NCBI GenBank assembly: GCA_915066865.1
Contig: CAJZEE010000060.1
Coordinates: 1 to 12,768, forward strand
Length of the DNA: 12,768 bases
Reading direction: 5' to 3'
Source of the DNA: an uncultured Veillonella sp.
GTDB lineage: Bacteria > Bacillota > Negativicutes > Veillonellales > Veillonellaceae
The notes beneath the pieces are model-generated. The model ran no database searches, had not been told where the DNA came from, and was given only the letters and a program-made list of their open reading frames with translations. A program made the position numbers and the translations under genes. Shown one piece after another: positions 1 through 6,674 of the stretch. Numbering within the stretch: position 1 is the stretch's first letter; each line of letters opens with the position of its first letter.

Positions 1-78
1 GTTGATACCATTTTGATACGACGCAGGGTAAAAGCTTTAATTAAAGAATATTCCACTGATGAGAAACAATTTGATTGA
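1..78 (+). CDS. 3' end of an unidentified upstream gene (partial)
   Basis: Frame 1 is open from the first base to a TGA at 76-78 and encodes a 25-residue, strongly basic then acidic tail (contains IRRRVKALIKEYS). It stops 29 bases before the next start codon, and the intervening sequence carries that gene's Shine-Dalgarno, so the spacing fits two genes of one operon. The fragment is too short to identify a family. An open stretch of this length can occur by chance in A+T-rich DNA, so the call rests mainly on the operon-like spacing and protein-like composition. Confidence 0.45.
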   Translation, partial: VDTILIRRRVKALIKEYSTDEKQFD

Positions 79-107
79 AGTAACATATTTGACTAGGAGC
101 GAGTATT

Positions 108-1283
108 ATGAGTAATCTAAAAAACTTTGATTGGAATGGGTTTTGGAACGATGTTGATTATGCATTTGAATCTTATATAGGTAAACCTGTTACGGATAAG
201 GATATTAAGGATGCTGAATCTGAGCTAGGCTATACATTACCTGCAACATATATTGAATTACTTAACAATCATAATGGCGGTGTATTGAATAAGAACTGCT
301 TTATAAATAATAATGGCGACTGTGTATATGTAACAGGCATATATGGCATCGATAGAGATAAAAAATACTCTCTTATAGGTGAGATGGGTAATGAGTTTTG
401 GATTTCTAAATGGGAGTATCCTCCTATCGGTATCGTTGTAGCCGATACGATTTCTGGTGGGCATGATATGATTTTCCTCGATTATCGTGAGTGTGGTCCT
501 ACTGGTGAACCTAAGGTAGTACGTGTTGACCAAGAAGGTGATTACTCAATCACTCTGTTAGCAGATAACTTTGGTGACTTTATTAAGAACTTATATATCA
601 GTATTGAAGAGATTACGGATGAAGAATTTCAATCTTTAAGTGATGAGGAAAAGGTTAAGCTCCTTAATGAACAAGAGGACCTAGATGTTGATCGTACTAT
701 GGAGCTGTTAACTAACATCGGTATCGATAATTTGTCGCCTATATTACTAAGCACCTTAGGACGTATGTATAACAATAATGGTCGACCAGAAGAGGCTATC
801 GAGTTATTTGATCGTATAGATGAGGCACATCGTGATTGGTCTTGGTATTATCGTTGTGGCTATGCTCATGCGTCTTTAGCATGTGGTGAAAGCTACGAAT
901 CTGAACATGTACAGAAAGCTTTACAGTTAATAGAGACGGCCATGAAAATGACAAAAGAAGACCACTTAGATAAACAACTTGGTTGGTGTTGTGAAGTTGT
1001 AAAATATCTATTAACTCAAATTAAGCCAAAAGAGTACAAGGCGGATTATCCTGTAATATTTGAAACCATTGAAAATTTCTACGATAAGAAAAATTGTAAA
1101 GATACTACAGAACGTAAAGATACTGAAGCTATTAATGAATATGAAGAAGTTAACTATCCTACATATGATGAAGTCCATTGGGTATTTAATAAACATACGT
1201 ATAGCAGAGAAGAGTTTTCAAAAGAATACAATAAAGTAGTAGAGAAATATGTAAGTGTATATGTTGAAGGAGCAAGGTGCTAA
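108..1283 (+). CDS. SMI1/KNR4-domain protein with TPR-like C-terminal half
   Basis: This 391-residue protein is predicted to be cytoplasmic (no signal peptide or membrane segment). Residues about 25-165 match the SMI1/KNR4 fold: an early helix with ESELGYTLPATYIELLNNHNGG, then a beta-rich core with WEYPPIGIVVAD, GGHDMIFLDY and the closing helix FGDFIKNL. Residues about 213-258 look like tetratricopeptide helices (LGRMYNNNGRPEEAIELFDRI, then WYYRCGYAHASLA). The rest is charged and helical. SMI1/KNR4 proteins are known in bacteria as immunity proteins against polymorphic or contact-dependent toxins, and some serve in other complexes. The immunity role here is inferred, because no toxin gene lies in the window. 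The start is ATG 108 with AGGAG at 95-99. The gene follows another gene tail by 29 bases and is probably operonic. No terminator is visible after its stop. Confidence 0.85.
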   Translation: MSNLKNFDWNGFWNDVDYAFESYIGKPVTDKDIKDAESELGYTLPATYIELLNNHNGGVLNKNCFINNNGDCVYVTGIYGIDRDKKYSLIGEMGNEFWISKWEYPPIGIVVADTISGGHDMIFLDYRECGPTGEPKVVRVDQEGDYSITLLADNFGDFIKNLYISIEEITDEEFQSLSDEEKVKLLNEQEDLDVDRTMELLTNIGIDNLSPILLSTLGRMYNNNGRPEEAIELFDRIDEAHRDWSWYYRCGYAHASLACGESYESEHVQKALQLIETAMKMTKEDHLDKQLGWCCEVVKYLLTQIKPKEYKADYPVIFETIENFYDKKNCKDTTERKDTEAINEYEEVNYPTYDEVHWVFNKHTYSREEFSKEYNKVVEKYVSVYVEGARC

Positions 1284-1614
1284 GGACCAAGGTTGTTATA
1301 ACTACTTAAAAGATATAATGCGTATAGAGGAATTTAGGGATAAGAGTGATAAATTTATTGAAGGTTATACAATTAAGATAACTAGTGAAATATCTTATCT
1401 AAAGCCTCCGACAAAAGTAAATTGTACATACGCCGAATTTTCTATTGAGGAGGGTTCCATTAAAACTGGATGTATGAATACGATTTATAGATATTATCTT
1501 AATCAACTGATTTATAATTATCATCTAAATCGTTTTTCAAAAATAGTAGAAATAGGATTATCCACAAACTTATTGGCTTCATTAATATACCGACGAACCA
1601 TATTAACACTATGA
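1255..1614 (+). CDS. Hypothetical open frame, probable truncated gene remnant
   Basis: This frame overlaps the last bases of the SMI1 gene and runs 94 bases antisense into the 3' end of the recombinase gene. It opens at GTG 1255; ATG 1261 and ATG 1318 are other possible starts, but none has a convincing Shine-Dalgarno. From about 1318 to 1520 the translation looks protein-like (for example EGYTIKITSEISYLKPP and INQLIYNY-type helical sequence). The last 30 or so residues are simply the reverse strand of the recombinase. I read this as the 5' part of a small gene, perhaps another immunity-type gene, whose real end was lost when the recombinase segment joined here. A genuine short gene or a chance open frame are the alternatives. 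I do not recognise a family. Confidence 0.35.
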   Translation: MYMLKEQGAKDQGCYNYLKDIMRIEEFRDKSDKFIEGYTIKITSEISYLKPPTKVNCTYAEFSIEEGSIKTGCMNTIYRYYLNQLIYNYHLNRFSKIVEIGLSTNLLASLIYRRTILTL

Positions 1615-2531
1615 TGACGTGTTTGTCTCATAATATTACGTTCTTCCACACCATAAGCTGCGGCAGTGGTTGCAAAGCCATGACGTAAACTATGGGCACC
1701 ATACATAGATGGATCAAGACCAATGAGAGAAATATATTTCTTTACAATTTCTGCAATCATTTTATCGGATATGGCTGTTTTACGAAGTGACATATTTTTA
1801 GTAAAACCTCTAAATACAGGCCCTTCAGTAATACCAGAGGCACGTAACCATTGCTGTAGGGCACGTACTGCGTCTAGAGGAGAACCGGATAGATGAGGAA
1901 TCGCTACAACAGCACCTTGACCTTCTTGGTCTGCTTTTGAGGATGGTACAAAGATTTCAACACCTTGTGGAGAAAACTGTAGATGTTCTACTGTAATAGC
2001 TGCAATTTCACTACGACGAAAAGCACCCATAAAACCAATTAAAAGAATAGCCTTATCTCGTAATAACTGTAATTCGGGTACATCTAGTTTAGTCATACAA
2101 TCTAGAATATCTTCAATATCCTCTAATAGTACTGGTGTTTTACCTTGTTGAAATGTACCTTTTAAACGTCTAATCCCGCGTAACGCTTGTTTTACAATTG
2201 GTGCCATACATGGATTATCCCGATGTCCAGAAGCATTATAATTCTCTGAGATAGCGCTAATACGACGAGAGATTGTATTTGCCTTAGCATAATCAGCTAG
2301 ATCATTTATATAGTTTACTATGGTTTCTGGTGTGGCTGGAAAATAAGATACCTTTTGATATGTACACCAATCTACAAAATCATCCCAATCCGATTCGTAA
2401 GCATCCACAGTATTTTCAGCCTTAGATAACAATATACTTTGTTTGGCTTTCATAGACAACTTGGTACTATTCATAAGCGCATCATTATTACGCAAATAGA
2501 AATGTTTTTGTTGTTCCTTAGATTCTGACAT
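1521..2531 (-). CDS. Tyrosine recombinase/integrase
   Basis: A complete 336-residue phage-integrase-family recombinase that cuts and rejoins DNA through a 3'-phosphotyrosine link. Residues about 30-120 form the SAM-like core-binding domain (ENTVDAYESDWDDFVDWC, then TISRRISAISENY). Residues about 135-336 form the catalytic domain. The full active-site set is visible: R172 in AFRRSE, K199 in SSKADQ, H280 and R283 in HSLRH, H307 in RHHS and nucleophile Y315 in RRYINEA. Length is close to XerC/XerD plus a short N-terminal tail, and it lacks the AP2-type arm-binding domain of large phage integrases. The start is ATG 2531 with AAGGGTG just upstream, and an extended -10 box TGGTACAAT lies at 2564-2572. 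No excisionase, repeat-bounded element or tRNA target is visible, so whether it is an element integrase, a DNA invertase or a domesticated recombinase cannot be decided. Confidence 0.93.
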   Translation of the reverse strand: MSESKEQQKHFYLRNNDALMNSTKLSMKAKQSILLSKAENTVDAYESDWDDFVDWCTYQKVSYFPATPETIVNYINDLADYAKANTISRRISAISENYNASGHRDNPCMAPIVKQALRGIRRLKGTFQQGKTPVLLEDIEDILDCMTKLDVPELQLLRDKAILLIGFMGAFRRSEIAAITVEHLQFSPQGVEIFVPSSKADQEGQGAVVAIPHLSGSPLDAVRALQQWLRASGITEGPVFRGFTKNMSLRKTAISDKMIAEIVKKYISLIGLDPSMYGAHSLRHGFATTAAAYGVEERNIMRQTRHHSVNMVRRYINEANKFVDNPISTIFEKRFR

Positions 2532-2559
2532 AATTCACCCTTACCCCTAAAATTATCAA

Positions 2560-2581
2560 TCTAATTGTACCATAGATTAGA
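2560..2581. promoter_or_regulatory. Palindrome TCTAAT-N10-ATTAGA between divergent genes
   Basis: Perfect 6-base arms (2560-2565 and 2576-2581) are separated by 10 bases. The left arm overlaps the recombinase -10 box, and the right arm lies just upstream of the VanW -10 box. The position suits an operator or recombinase-binding site acting on both promoters. Arms this short also arise by chance in A+T-rich DNA. Confidence 0.35.
2564..2572 (-). promoter_or_regulatory. Extended -10 promoter of the recombinase gene
   Basis: Read on the minus strand this is TGGTACAAT, fitting the TGnTATAAT extended -10 consensus with one mismatch. It lies about 30 bases upstream of the recombinase start. No good -35 box is seen at 17 bases, which is usual for extended -10 promoters. 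Confidence 0.5.
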
Positions 2582-2589
2582 CACTAATA

Positions 2590-2598
2590 TGCTATAAT
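2590..2598 (+). promoter_or_regulatory. Extended -10 promoter of the VanW-domain gene
   Basis: TGCTATAAT is a perfect TGnTATAAT extended -10. The transcript would begin near 2605. This leaves no room for a Shine-Dalgarno before the GTG at 2607 and supports ATG 2640 as the true start of the downstream gene. Confidence 0.6.
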
Positions 2599-2639
2599 TA
2601 AAGAATGTGATAACTAATTCTGGAGAGTTTATAAATAAA

Positions 2640-3995
2640 ATGAACAAGAAATATATATTAATAGGAACTATGCTTGCCCTCTTAGGGACGAGCGGCTGTT
2701 CATACATTCCAACAGAAAACATTTCTTATGGTGTATATTACAATGATACAGATCTATCTAATACACCTAAGAATGAATTACAGGCTCGATTACAAGAGTT
2801 AAATAGTAAAATTCCTCAAACTATATCTATTGATATGGGCAATAATAAAAAACAACAAGCTACCTATCATGATTTAGGGATCCAAATCGATACAGATGCT
2901 ATGGTAAAAGCTATTTCTACATATGGCTATGAAGATGATATATGGACACTACTTTCAAATAGATTTAATGCCTTATTCTACGGCCATCATTTTAAGCCAC
3001 AATATAAGCTTGATGAGGTAAAAGGTAAAACTTATCTTAGTGAATTGGCTAAAACAATTGATACTCCAGGACATGATGCATACCTTACCATTGAAAATGG
3101 ACAAGTTGTATTACATCCTGCAAAAGAAGGTAAGCGTATCGATATTGATGCTACACTTAAGAAATTTAAAGATGATTTACAGGCCGGTGATAGTATTAAT
3201 TCCTTATCTATGGTATTTACTACACAGAATACGGTAAAAGTAAGTGATGCCGATTTAAAACCCTTAAATACGATATTAGCTTCTTACACTACGGAGTATG
3301 ATCCTGGTAACGAAAACAGAACCCATAATATCCAATTAGCATCTGATAAAATAAACGGTACTTTAATTAAACCAGGTGCACAGTTCTCCTTTAACGATGT
3401 TGTAGGTGAACGTACTGCAGAGGCAGGCTATGATGATGCACCTGTTATGATTGATGGTAAATTGGTTCCAGGCATTGGCGGTGGCATTTGCCAAGTAAGT
3501 TCTACCATATTTAATACAGCTTTATTAGCTGGTATGAATATTATCGAGCGCACACCACACTTTGAGCCAGTAGGATATATTCAAGCTGGTCGTGATGCTA
3601 CCGTAGCTTGGGGTTATTTAGACTTTAAATTTAGAAATCCTTACCAACAATCTATTTATATCCTTAGCGTTATGAACAATGGAACACTAACTATCTATAT
3701 TATAGGTACGGCTCAAGATAAGCCTAAAAATGTTTCTATTTCTGTAGGTGATTATGGCGAAATTCCTAACAAGACTATCACTAAAGTAGATCCAGCATTA
3801 AAAGAAAAAGAAGTACAGGAGGGGCATGTAGGTTTAACGATGAATACGTATAGAACCATTACCTATGGTAACTGGGTTACACAAACAGATTCCTTTGAGT
3901 CTGTATATGATCCAGTAGATACGATTATTACAATGCCTGCAACACCTGCAGCACCACCAAATCCACCTAAAAAACCGGACAAAAAGAAATCATAA
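2640..3995 (+). CDS. VanW-domain lipoprotein (peptidoglycan-associated family)
   Basis: With ATG 2640 as start the protein has 451 residues and opens with a lipoprotein-type signal peptide: MNKK, a hydrophobic stretch, then GTSGC with C20 as the likely lipidated residue. The frame extends to GTG 2607, but that start would sit 2 bases after the predicted transcript start and bury the signal peptide. TGGAGAG at 2621-2627 is the likely Shine-Dalgarno, with rather long spacing. Residues about 30-210 resemble the YoaR/PG_binding_4-type repeats that precede VanW (YHDLGIQID, AYLTIENGQVVL). Residues about 245-350 are a clear VanW domain: KPGAQFSFNDVVGERT, AGYDDAPVMIDGKLVPG, GGGICQVSSTIFN at about 280-292, and RTPHFEPVGYI. 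The tail is Pro/Lys-rich. VanW was named from a vancomycin-resistance cluster, but its biochemical role is not established and nothing here implies resistance. A cell-wall or envelope role is inferred from the domains and lipid anchor. Confidence 0.93.
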   Translation: MNKKYILIGTMLALLGTSGCSYIPTENISYGVYYNDTDLSNTPKNELQARLQELNSKIPQTISIDMGNNKKQQATYHDLGIQIDTDAMVKAISTYGYEDDIWTLLSNRFNALFYGHHFKPQYKLDEVKGKTYLSELAKTIDTPGHDAYLTIENGQVVLHPAKEGKRIDIDATLKKFKDDLQAGDSINSLSMVFTTQNTVKVSDADLKPLNTILASYTTEYDPGNENRTHNIQLASDKINGTLIKPGAQFSFNDVVGERTAEAGYDDAPVMIDGKLVPGIGGGICQVSSTIFNTALLAGMNIIERTPHFEPVGYIQAGRDATVAWGYLDFKFRNPYQQSIYILSVMNNGTLTIYIIGTAQDKPKNVSISVGDYGEIPNKTITKVDPALKEKEVQEGHVGLTMNTYRTITYGNWVTQTDSFESVYDPVDTIITMPATPAAPPNPPKKPDKKKS

Positions 3996-4013
3996 TTAAA
4001 GATTTTATTAAAT

Positions 4014-4057
4014 ATAGCCTAAACTATTGACCATATGATACAAATAGTTTAGGCTAT
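4014..4057 (+). terminator. 15-bp hairpin after the VanW gene
   Basis: Arms ATAGCCTAAACTATT (4014-4028) and its exact complement (4043-4057) enclose a 14-base loop, 18 bases after the stop codon. The following tract TATTTGG is only weakly T-rich, so termination may be incomplete. The placement still fits an intrinsic terminator for the lipoprotein gene. Confidence 0.7.
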
Positions 4058-4061
4058 TATT

Positions 4062-4097
4062 TGGACTATACACGAAAAATATTTGATACGTAGTCCA
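4062..4097. repeat. Inverted repeat TGGACTA-N22-TAGTCCA upstream of the PAP2 gene
   Basis: Perfect 7-base arms lie at 4062-4068 and 4091-4097, between the lipoprotein terminator and the phosphatase gene. The A+T-rich stretch 4098-4184 must hold the phosphatase promoter (TATATAAG at 4099-4106 is a possible -10), but I cannot place a convincing -35. The repeat could be an operator, a leader hairpin or chance. Confidence 0.35.
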
Positions 4098-4184
4098 GTA
4101 TATAAGAATAGATTACGCAATGACAAAGAAAAATATTAATCCATTCTCAATAATTATCATTTAATAAAAATAGAAGAGGTAGTT

Positions 4185-4802
4185 ATGGACTCAATTTTAC
4201 AATTTGATCACTCTGTGATTTTCTATGTACATGAACATCTTGTATATAGTTTTTTAACACCAATTATGGCAATTATATCTAAAATCACTAGTAATGGCGC
4301 ATTATGGATTCTAATCGCATTATTGTTGATGATTCAAAAAAAATACCGCGTATTAGGCGTAGCTATAATTATTGCCTTAGGATTTGTATTTATCATCGGT
4401 GACCAAGGATTAAAACCTAATGTGGCTCGTTTAAGACCATTTGTAGATTTTCCGAATGTTACGGTACCATTAGAGTCAGCTTTACCAAAAGCGACAAGTT
4501 TTTCATTCCCATCAGGCCATAGTTTTGGTTCATTTGCATCTGCCATGACCATTTACCTAGGCTTGAGCCAAATAGCGCCTCAGAAGCGATATTTAGGGAT
4601 TTTAGCATTGGTATTGTCAGTAGTAGTAGCATTTTCTAGAGTTTACTTATTTGTACATTATCCAACAGATGTATTAACAGGCTTAGTATTGGGGATCATC
4701 GTAGGGTTCATAGCTTGGAAGTTAGCAAGAGTTGGTTGGAACTGGTGGACTAACCGTCATAATGATGTAGAATACGAACCGTATACATTTAAACGTAAAT
4801 AA
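4185..4802 (+). CDS. PAP2-superfamily membrane phosphatase (lipid or undecaprenyl pyrophosphate phosphatase-like)
   Basis: A 205-residue integral membrane protein with about five hydrophobic segments and the three PAP2 signature motifs: KX6RP at K77-P85 (KPNVARLRP), PSGH at 109-112, and SRX5HX3D at S151-D162 (catalytic H158, D162). Such enzymes remove phosphate from lipid phosphates at the outer face of the inner membrane. Bacterial BcrC/PgpB-like members recycle undecaprenyl pyrophosphate for peptidoglycan and O-antigen synthesis, or dephosphorylate phosphatidylglycerophosphate. The exact substrate cannot be told from the sequence. The short single-domain form and the VanW neighbour make an envelope-lipid role likely. 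The start is ATG 4185 with AGAAGAGG five bases upstream. The C-terminal tail is Trp-rich then charged (WNWWTNRHNDVE). Confidence 0.93.
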   Translation: MDSILQFDHSVIFYVHEHLVYSFLTPIMAIISKITSNGALWILIALLLMIQKKYRVLGVAIIIALGFVFIIGDQGLKPNVARLRPFVDFPNVTVPLESALPKATSFSFPSGHSFGSFASAMTIYLGLSQIAPQKRYLGILALVLSVVVAFSRVYLFVHYPTDVLTGLVLGIIVGFIAWKLARVGWNWWTNRHNDVEYEPYTFKRK

Positions 4803-4836
4803 GCTTAATATGCTAAAAAACCATATAGAATAAAGG

Positions 4837-4860
4837 ATTGGGCCATTTAGGCCCAATTTT
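4837..4860 (+). terminator. Intrinsic terminator of the PAP2 gene
   Basis: ATTGGGCC (4837-4844), a 5-base loop and GGCCCAAT (4850-4857) are followed by TTTCTT. It lies 34 bases after the phosphatase stop codon and has a typical Rho-independent form. Confidence 0.85.
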
Positions 4861-4868
4861 CTTATTAT

Positions 4869-4905
4869 AATTACTTCCGATAATATATCGTTATCGGAAG
4901 TAATT
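4869..4905. repeat. Perfect 15-bp palindromic hairpin in the convergent zone
   Basis: AATTACTTCCGATAA (4869-4883) pairs exactly with 4891-4905 across a 7-base loop. Neither flank has a strong T-tract (TGTG on the right). It sits between the rightward terminator at 4837 and the leftward terminator at 4920. It may be a back-up terminator for either strand or a copy of a dispersed palindrome. Confidence 0.6.
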
Positions 4906-4909
4906 TGTG

Positions 4910-4949
4910 TTCAAAACAAAAACTAGCCTATAAGTCTATAAGCTAGTTT
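4910..4949 (-). terminator. Intrinsic terminator of the WG-repeat-like gene
   Basis: On the minus strand AAACTAGC pairs with GCTAGTTT (4942-4949 with 4920-4927). After one mismatch the stem continues with TATA/TATA and an AGTC-type loop. The minus-strand sequence that follows is TTTTTGTTTTG, a good T-tract. It begins 36 bases past the stop of the leftward gene. Confidence 0.75.
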
Positions 4950-4984
4950 ATTTTAGTTAATCAAAATAATCAGTAAAAAATTAA

Positions 4985-6286
4985 TTATTTATCATATGAA
5001 TCTATTTCTTTTATATATTCCGCTAACTCAGGTTCATCAATAGTAACTTTATCAAACTTAGGTTCAATAATTATATTACCGTTATAATCCATTAGGCCAT
5101 ATTTCCCTTTAGATTTATAAACAAATAAAGCTTTATAAAATGATGTTATATCGTCATCATAATGTGGTAATTTAAATAATTTATAACCTGAGTTTGTATC
5201 AATTACATATTTTATTTTATCATAAGTTGCTGTAGTAACTTTATTTAATACATAATTAGGCTTTGATGTATCTATACTATCAAAAACATCAGCATAAAAT
5301 ACACCTGAACTAGCATTAAAAATACTATTACCATATGAATCTTTCAAAATAAAGCTACGATCACTTAATCTTTCATAAGAATAGTTATTCGTAGCAACTA
5401 TAGTTTGATCTAATGAGTCTACAATACCATACCTATTATTTTCATCAGTCACAACAAAGTACTTAAACTCTTTACCTAAATGTTTTATAGATTTATATTT
5501 AGGAGGAATAACGATTATATTATCCTTTGTCTTCATACCATATAAAGTATTACCTTTATCATCTACTTCTGAAAATAAATCATAAACATCTGATGGAGCT
5601 CTACTATAAAAATTCTCATCAGAATATGAATCACCTCCCGCACCATCATTATTACGTATTTCTATATAATCATTACTGTTAATAAGGTCTATAGCTTCAT
5701 CAACACTAAGTAAAACACCATTTTCTGTAAGATATTTTGTATAATCATCTATAGTATATAATTTATAAAGATATTTTTTATCTTTTCTAGACCAATATTT
5801 GGTAATACTCTCTTTGATACTTCTAATAGGACTATCAATAATTGGATTGCCGCTTACTCTATTATATACATACCAATATTCTCCTTTTTTACCTAATATT
5901 ATAGTATCACTTAAATCATCATAATCAGTAATAACATCATTAATAGCATATGTACCATCTAAGTTTAATAATTTAAAGCCCCCATTAGTGAAAGCTTTAG
6001 CAAATTTATAATAGAACTCATATTCATACCCTACTGGTAAATAGGCTAGTTCAACTAAATTTACATATCGTTTTTGACCATTTTCATAAAATGATCCATA
6101 TACATAGTTATTATTATATCCTTTTATATACTCCACATGTAAGTTATCATATGGGCCCAATATCCATTGTCCTTTTTCATCAACAATGGTATTGCCAGTT
6201 TGGGATTCTAATGTAATATATTCTTTTGCAGCTATTATATTACATGCAACCAATGCTATTGCAAAGCTTAATATAAACTTTCTCAT
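4985..6286 (-). CDS. Secreted WG-repeat-like protein, function unknown
   Basis: A 433-residue exported protein if started at ATG 6286, which has GGAG at 6293-6296. The frame extends to 6313, but that adds a Cys/Met-rich stub before the signal peptide. The N-terminus MRKFILSFAIALVACNIIAA is a signal peptide. ALVAC could be a lipobox with C15 lipidated, or signal peptidase I could cut after IIAA. The body is made of divergent beta units similar to WG repeats (WG_beta_rep). They are clearest at LYGMKTKDNIIVIPPKYKSI, RYGIVDSLDQTIVATNNY and, near the C-terminus, KYGLMDYNGNIIIEPKFDKV. Such repeats probably form a beta-propeller or solenoid surface; no enzyme motif is seen. The gene is clearly more A+T-rich than its neighbours (one sampled line is about 27% G+C versus about 43% in a line of ahcY). 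This suggests recent acquisition or relaxed selection. Confidence 0.85.
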   Translation of the reverse strand: MRKFILSFAIALVACNIIAAKEYITLESQTGNTIVDEKGQWILGPYDNLHVEYIKGYNNNYVYGSFYENGQKRYVNLVELAYLPVGYEYEFYYKFAKAFTNGGFKLLNLDGTYAINDVITDYDDLSDTIILGKKGEYWYVYNRVSGNPIIDSPIRSIKESITKYWSRKDKKYLYKLYTIDDYTKYLTENGVLLSVDEAIDLINSNDYIEIRNNDGAGGDSYSDENFYSRAPSDVYDLFSEVDDKGNTLYGMKTKDNIIVIPPKYKSIKHLGKEFKYFVVTDENNRYGIVDSLDQTIVATNNYSYERLSDRSFILKDSYGNSIFNASSGVFYADVFDSIDTSKPNYVLNKVTTATYDKIKYVIDTNSGYKLFKLPHYDDDITSFYKALFVYKSKGKYGLMDYNGNIIIEPKFDKVTIDEPELAEYIKEIDSYDK

Positions 6287-6362
6287 AAAGCACTCCATTA
6301 CACAACACATCAATAGTTGATTTCATATTAACATATTTATATTCTTTAAATAAACTATACTT

Positions 6363-6391
6363 TTCATATTCTTAATTATTCTATATGCCAA
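6363..6391 (-). promoter_or_regulatory. Candidate promoter of the WG-repeat-like gene
   Basis: On the minus strand TTGGCA (6386-6391) is followed after exactly 17 bases by TATGAA (6363-6368). It would give a leader of about 70 bases. The region is very A+T-rich, so other -10-like boxes are possible. Confidence 0.4.
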
Positions 6392-6420
6392 TAAAGTATT
6401 ATTATTACATAAAATTTATA

Positions 6421-6449
6421 TTGAATTTTTTAGAATCAGATTGTAAAAT
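6421..6449 (+). promoter_or_regulatory. Candidate promoter of the 49-residue gene
   Basis: TTGAAT (6421-6426), a 17-base spacer and TAAAAT (6444-6449) give a sigma-70-type promoter with a start near 6456. This leaves a leader of about 40 bases ending in GGAGG. Confidence 0.5.
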
Positions 6450-6470
6450 AGTAATATAAATTATCTGATT
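6434..6470. promoter_or_regulatory. Inverted repeat AATCAGAT-N21-ATCTGATT around the small-gene promoter
   Basis: Perfect 8-base arms (6434-6441 and 6463-6470) bracket the -10 box and predicted start of the small gene. Only the right arm would be transcribed, so it is more likely a DNA-level operator than an RNA hairpin. Confidence 0.45.
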
Positions 6471-6496
6471 TACTCATACTCTTATGGAGGAATTTT

Positions 6497-6646
6497 ATGT
6501 GCTGGTGTGATATTGTAAGTAAAGCCAAAATTGGCGGTTTAAAACATTTAGGAAATGGCATGGAGAGTTCTTTAAGATTTCTTGCTGAAATGGTTGTTGG
6601 TTTAAGTATTATTCGCGTGTTAGTTAACTGGGTTTTTGGTATCTAA
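6497..6646 (+). CDS. Small 49-residue predicted membrane-associated protein
   Basis: ATG 6497 is preceded at six bases by a strong GGAGG (6486-6490). The frame runs 49 codons to TAA 6644-6646. The N-terminus is MCWCDIVSKAKIGGLKH with two cysteines and several lysines. The C-terminal half (RFLAEMVVGLSIIRVLVNWV) is mostly hydrophobic with a single Glu and Arg, and could be a membrane segment or an amphipathic helix. The gene has its own promoter, an inverted repeat over that promoter and a near-perfect terminator, so it forms a complete one-gene transcription unit. I do not recognise a family. A small membrane regulator, a bacteriocin-like or toxin peptide, and a stress peptide are all possible; no partner gene or antisense RNA is evident. 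Confidence 0.72.
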   Translation: MCWCDIVSKAKIGGLKHLGNGMESSLRFLAEMVVGLSIIRVLVNWVFGI

Positions 6647-6674
6647 TTTCTCAGATGAATATAAACATATTAAT

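Noticed and set aside
258..533. Leftward open frame inside the SMI1/KNR4 gene
   Set aside because: It lies wholly antisense to a well-supported coding region and has composition typical of a reverse-strand shadow. The same applies to the leftward frames at 1011-1196 and 4334-4552, and to the plus-strand frames at 3040-3237, 7640-8008 and 12272-12613.
2607..2639. GTG 2607 as the start of the VanW-domain gene
   Set aside because: It sits about two bases after the predicted transcript start with no Shine-Dalgarno, and it puts 11 polar residues before a lipoprotein signal peptide that begins naturally at ATG 2640.
2640..3995. Vancomycin-resistance cassette because of the VanW domain
   Set aside because: VanW domains are widespread in envelope proteins of non-resistant bacteria, and no vanH/A/X-type ligase or dipeptidase gene is present.
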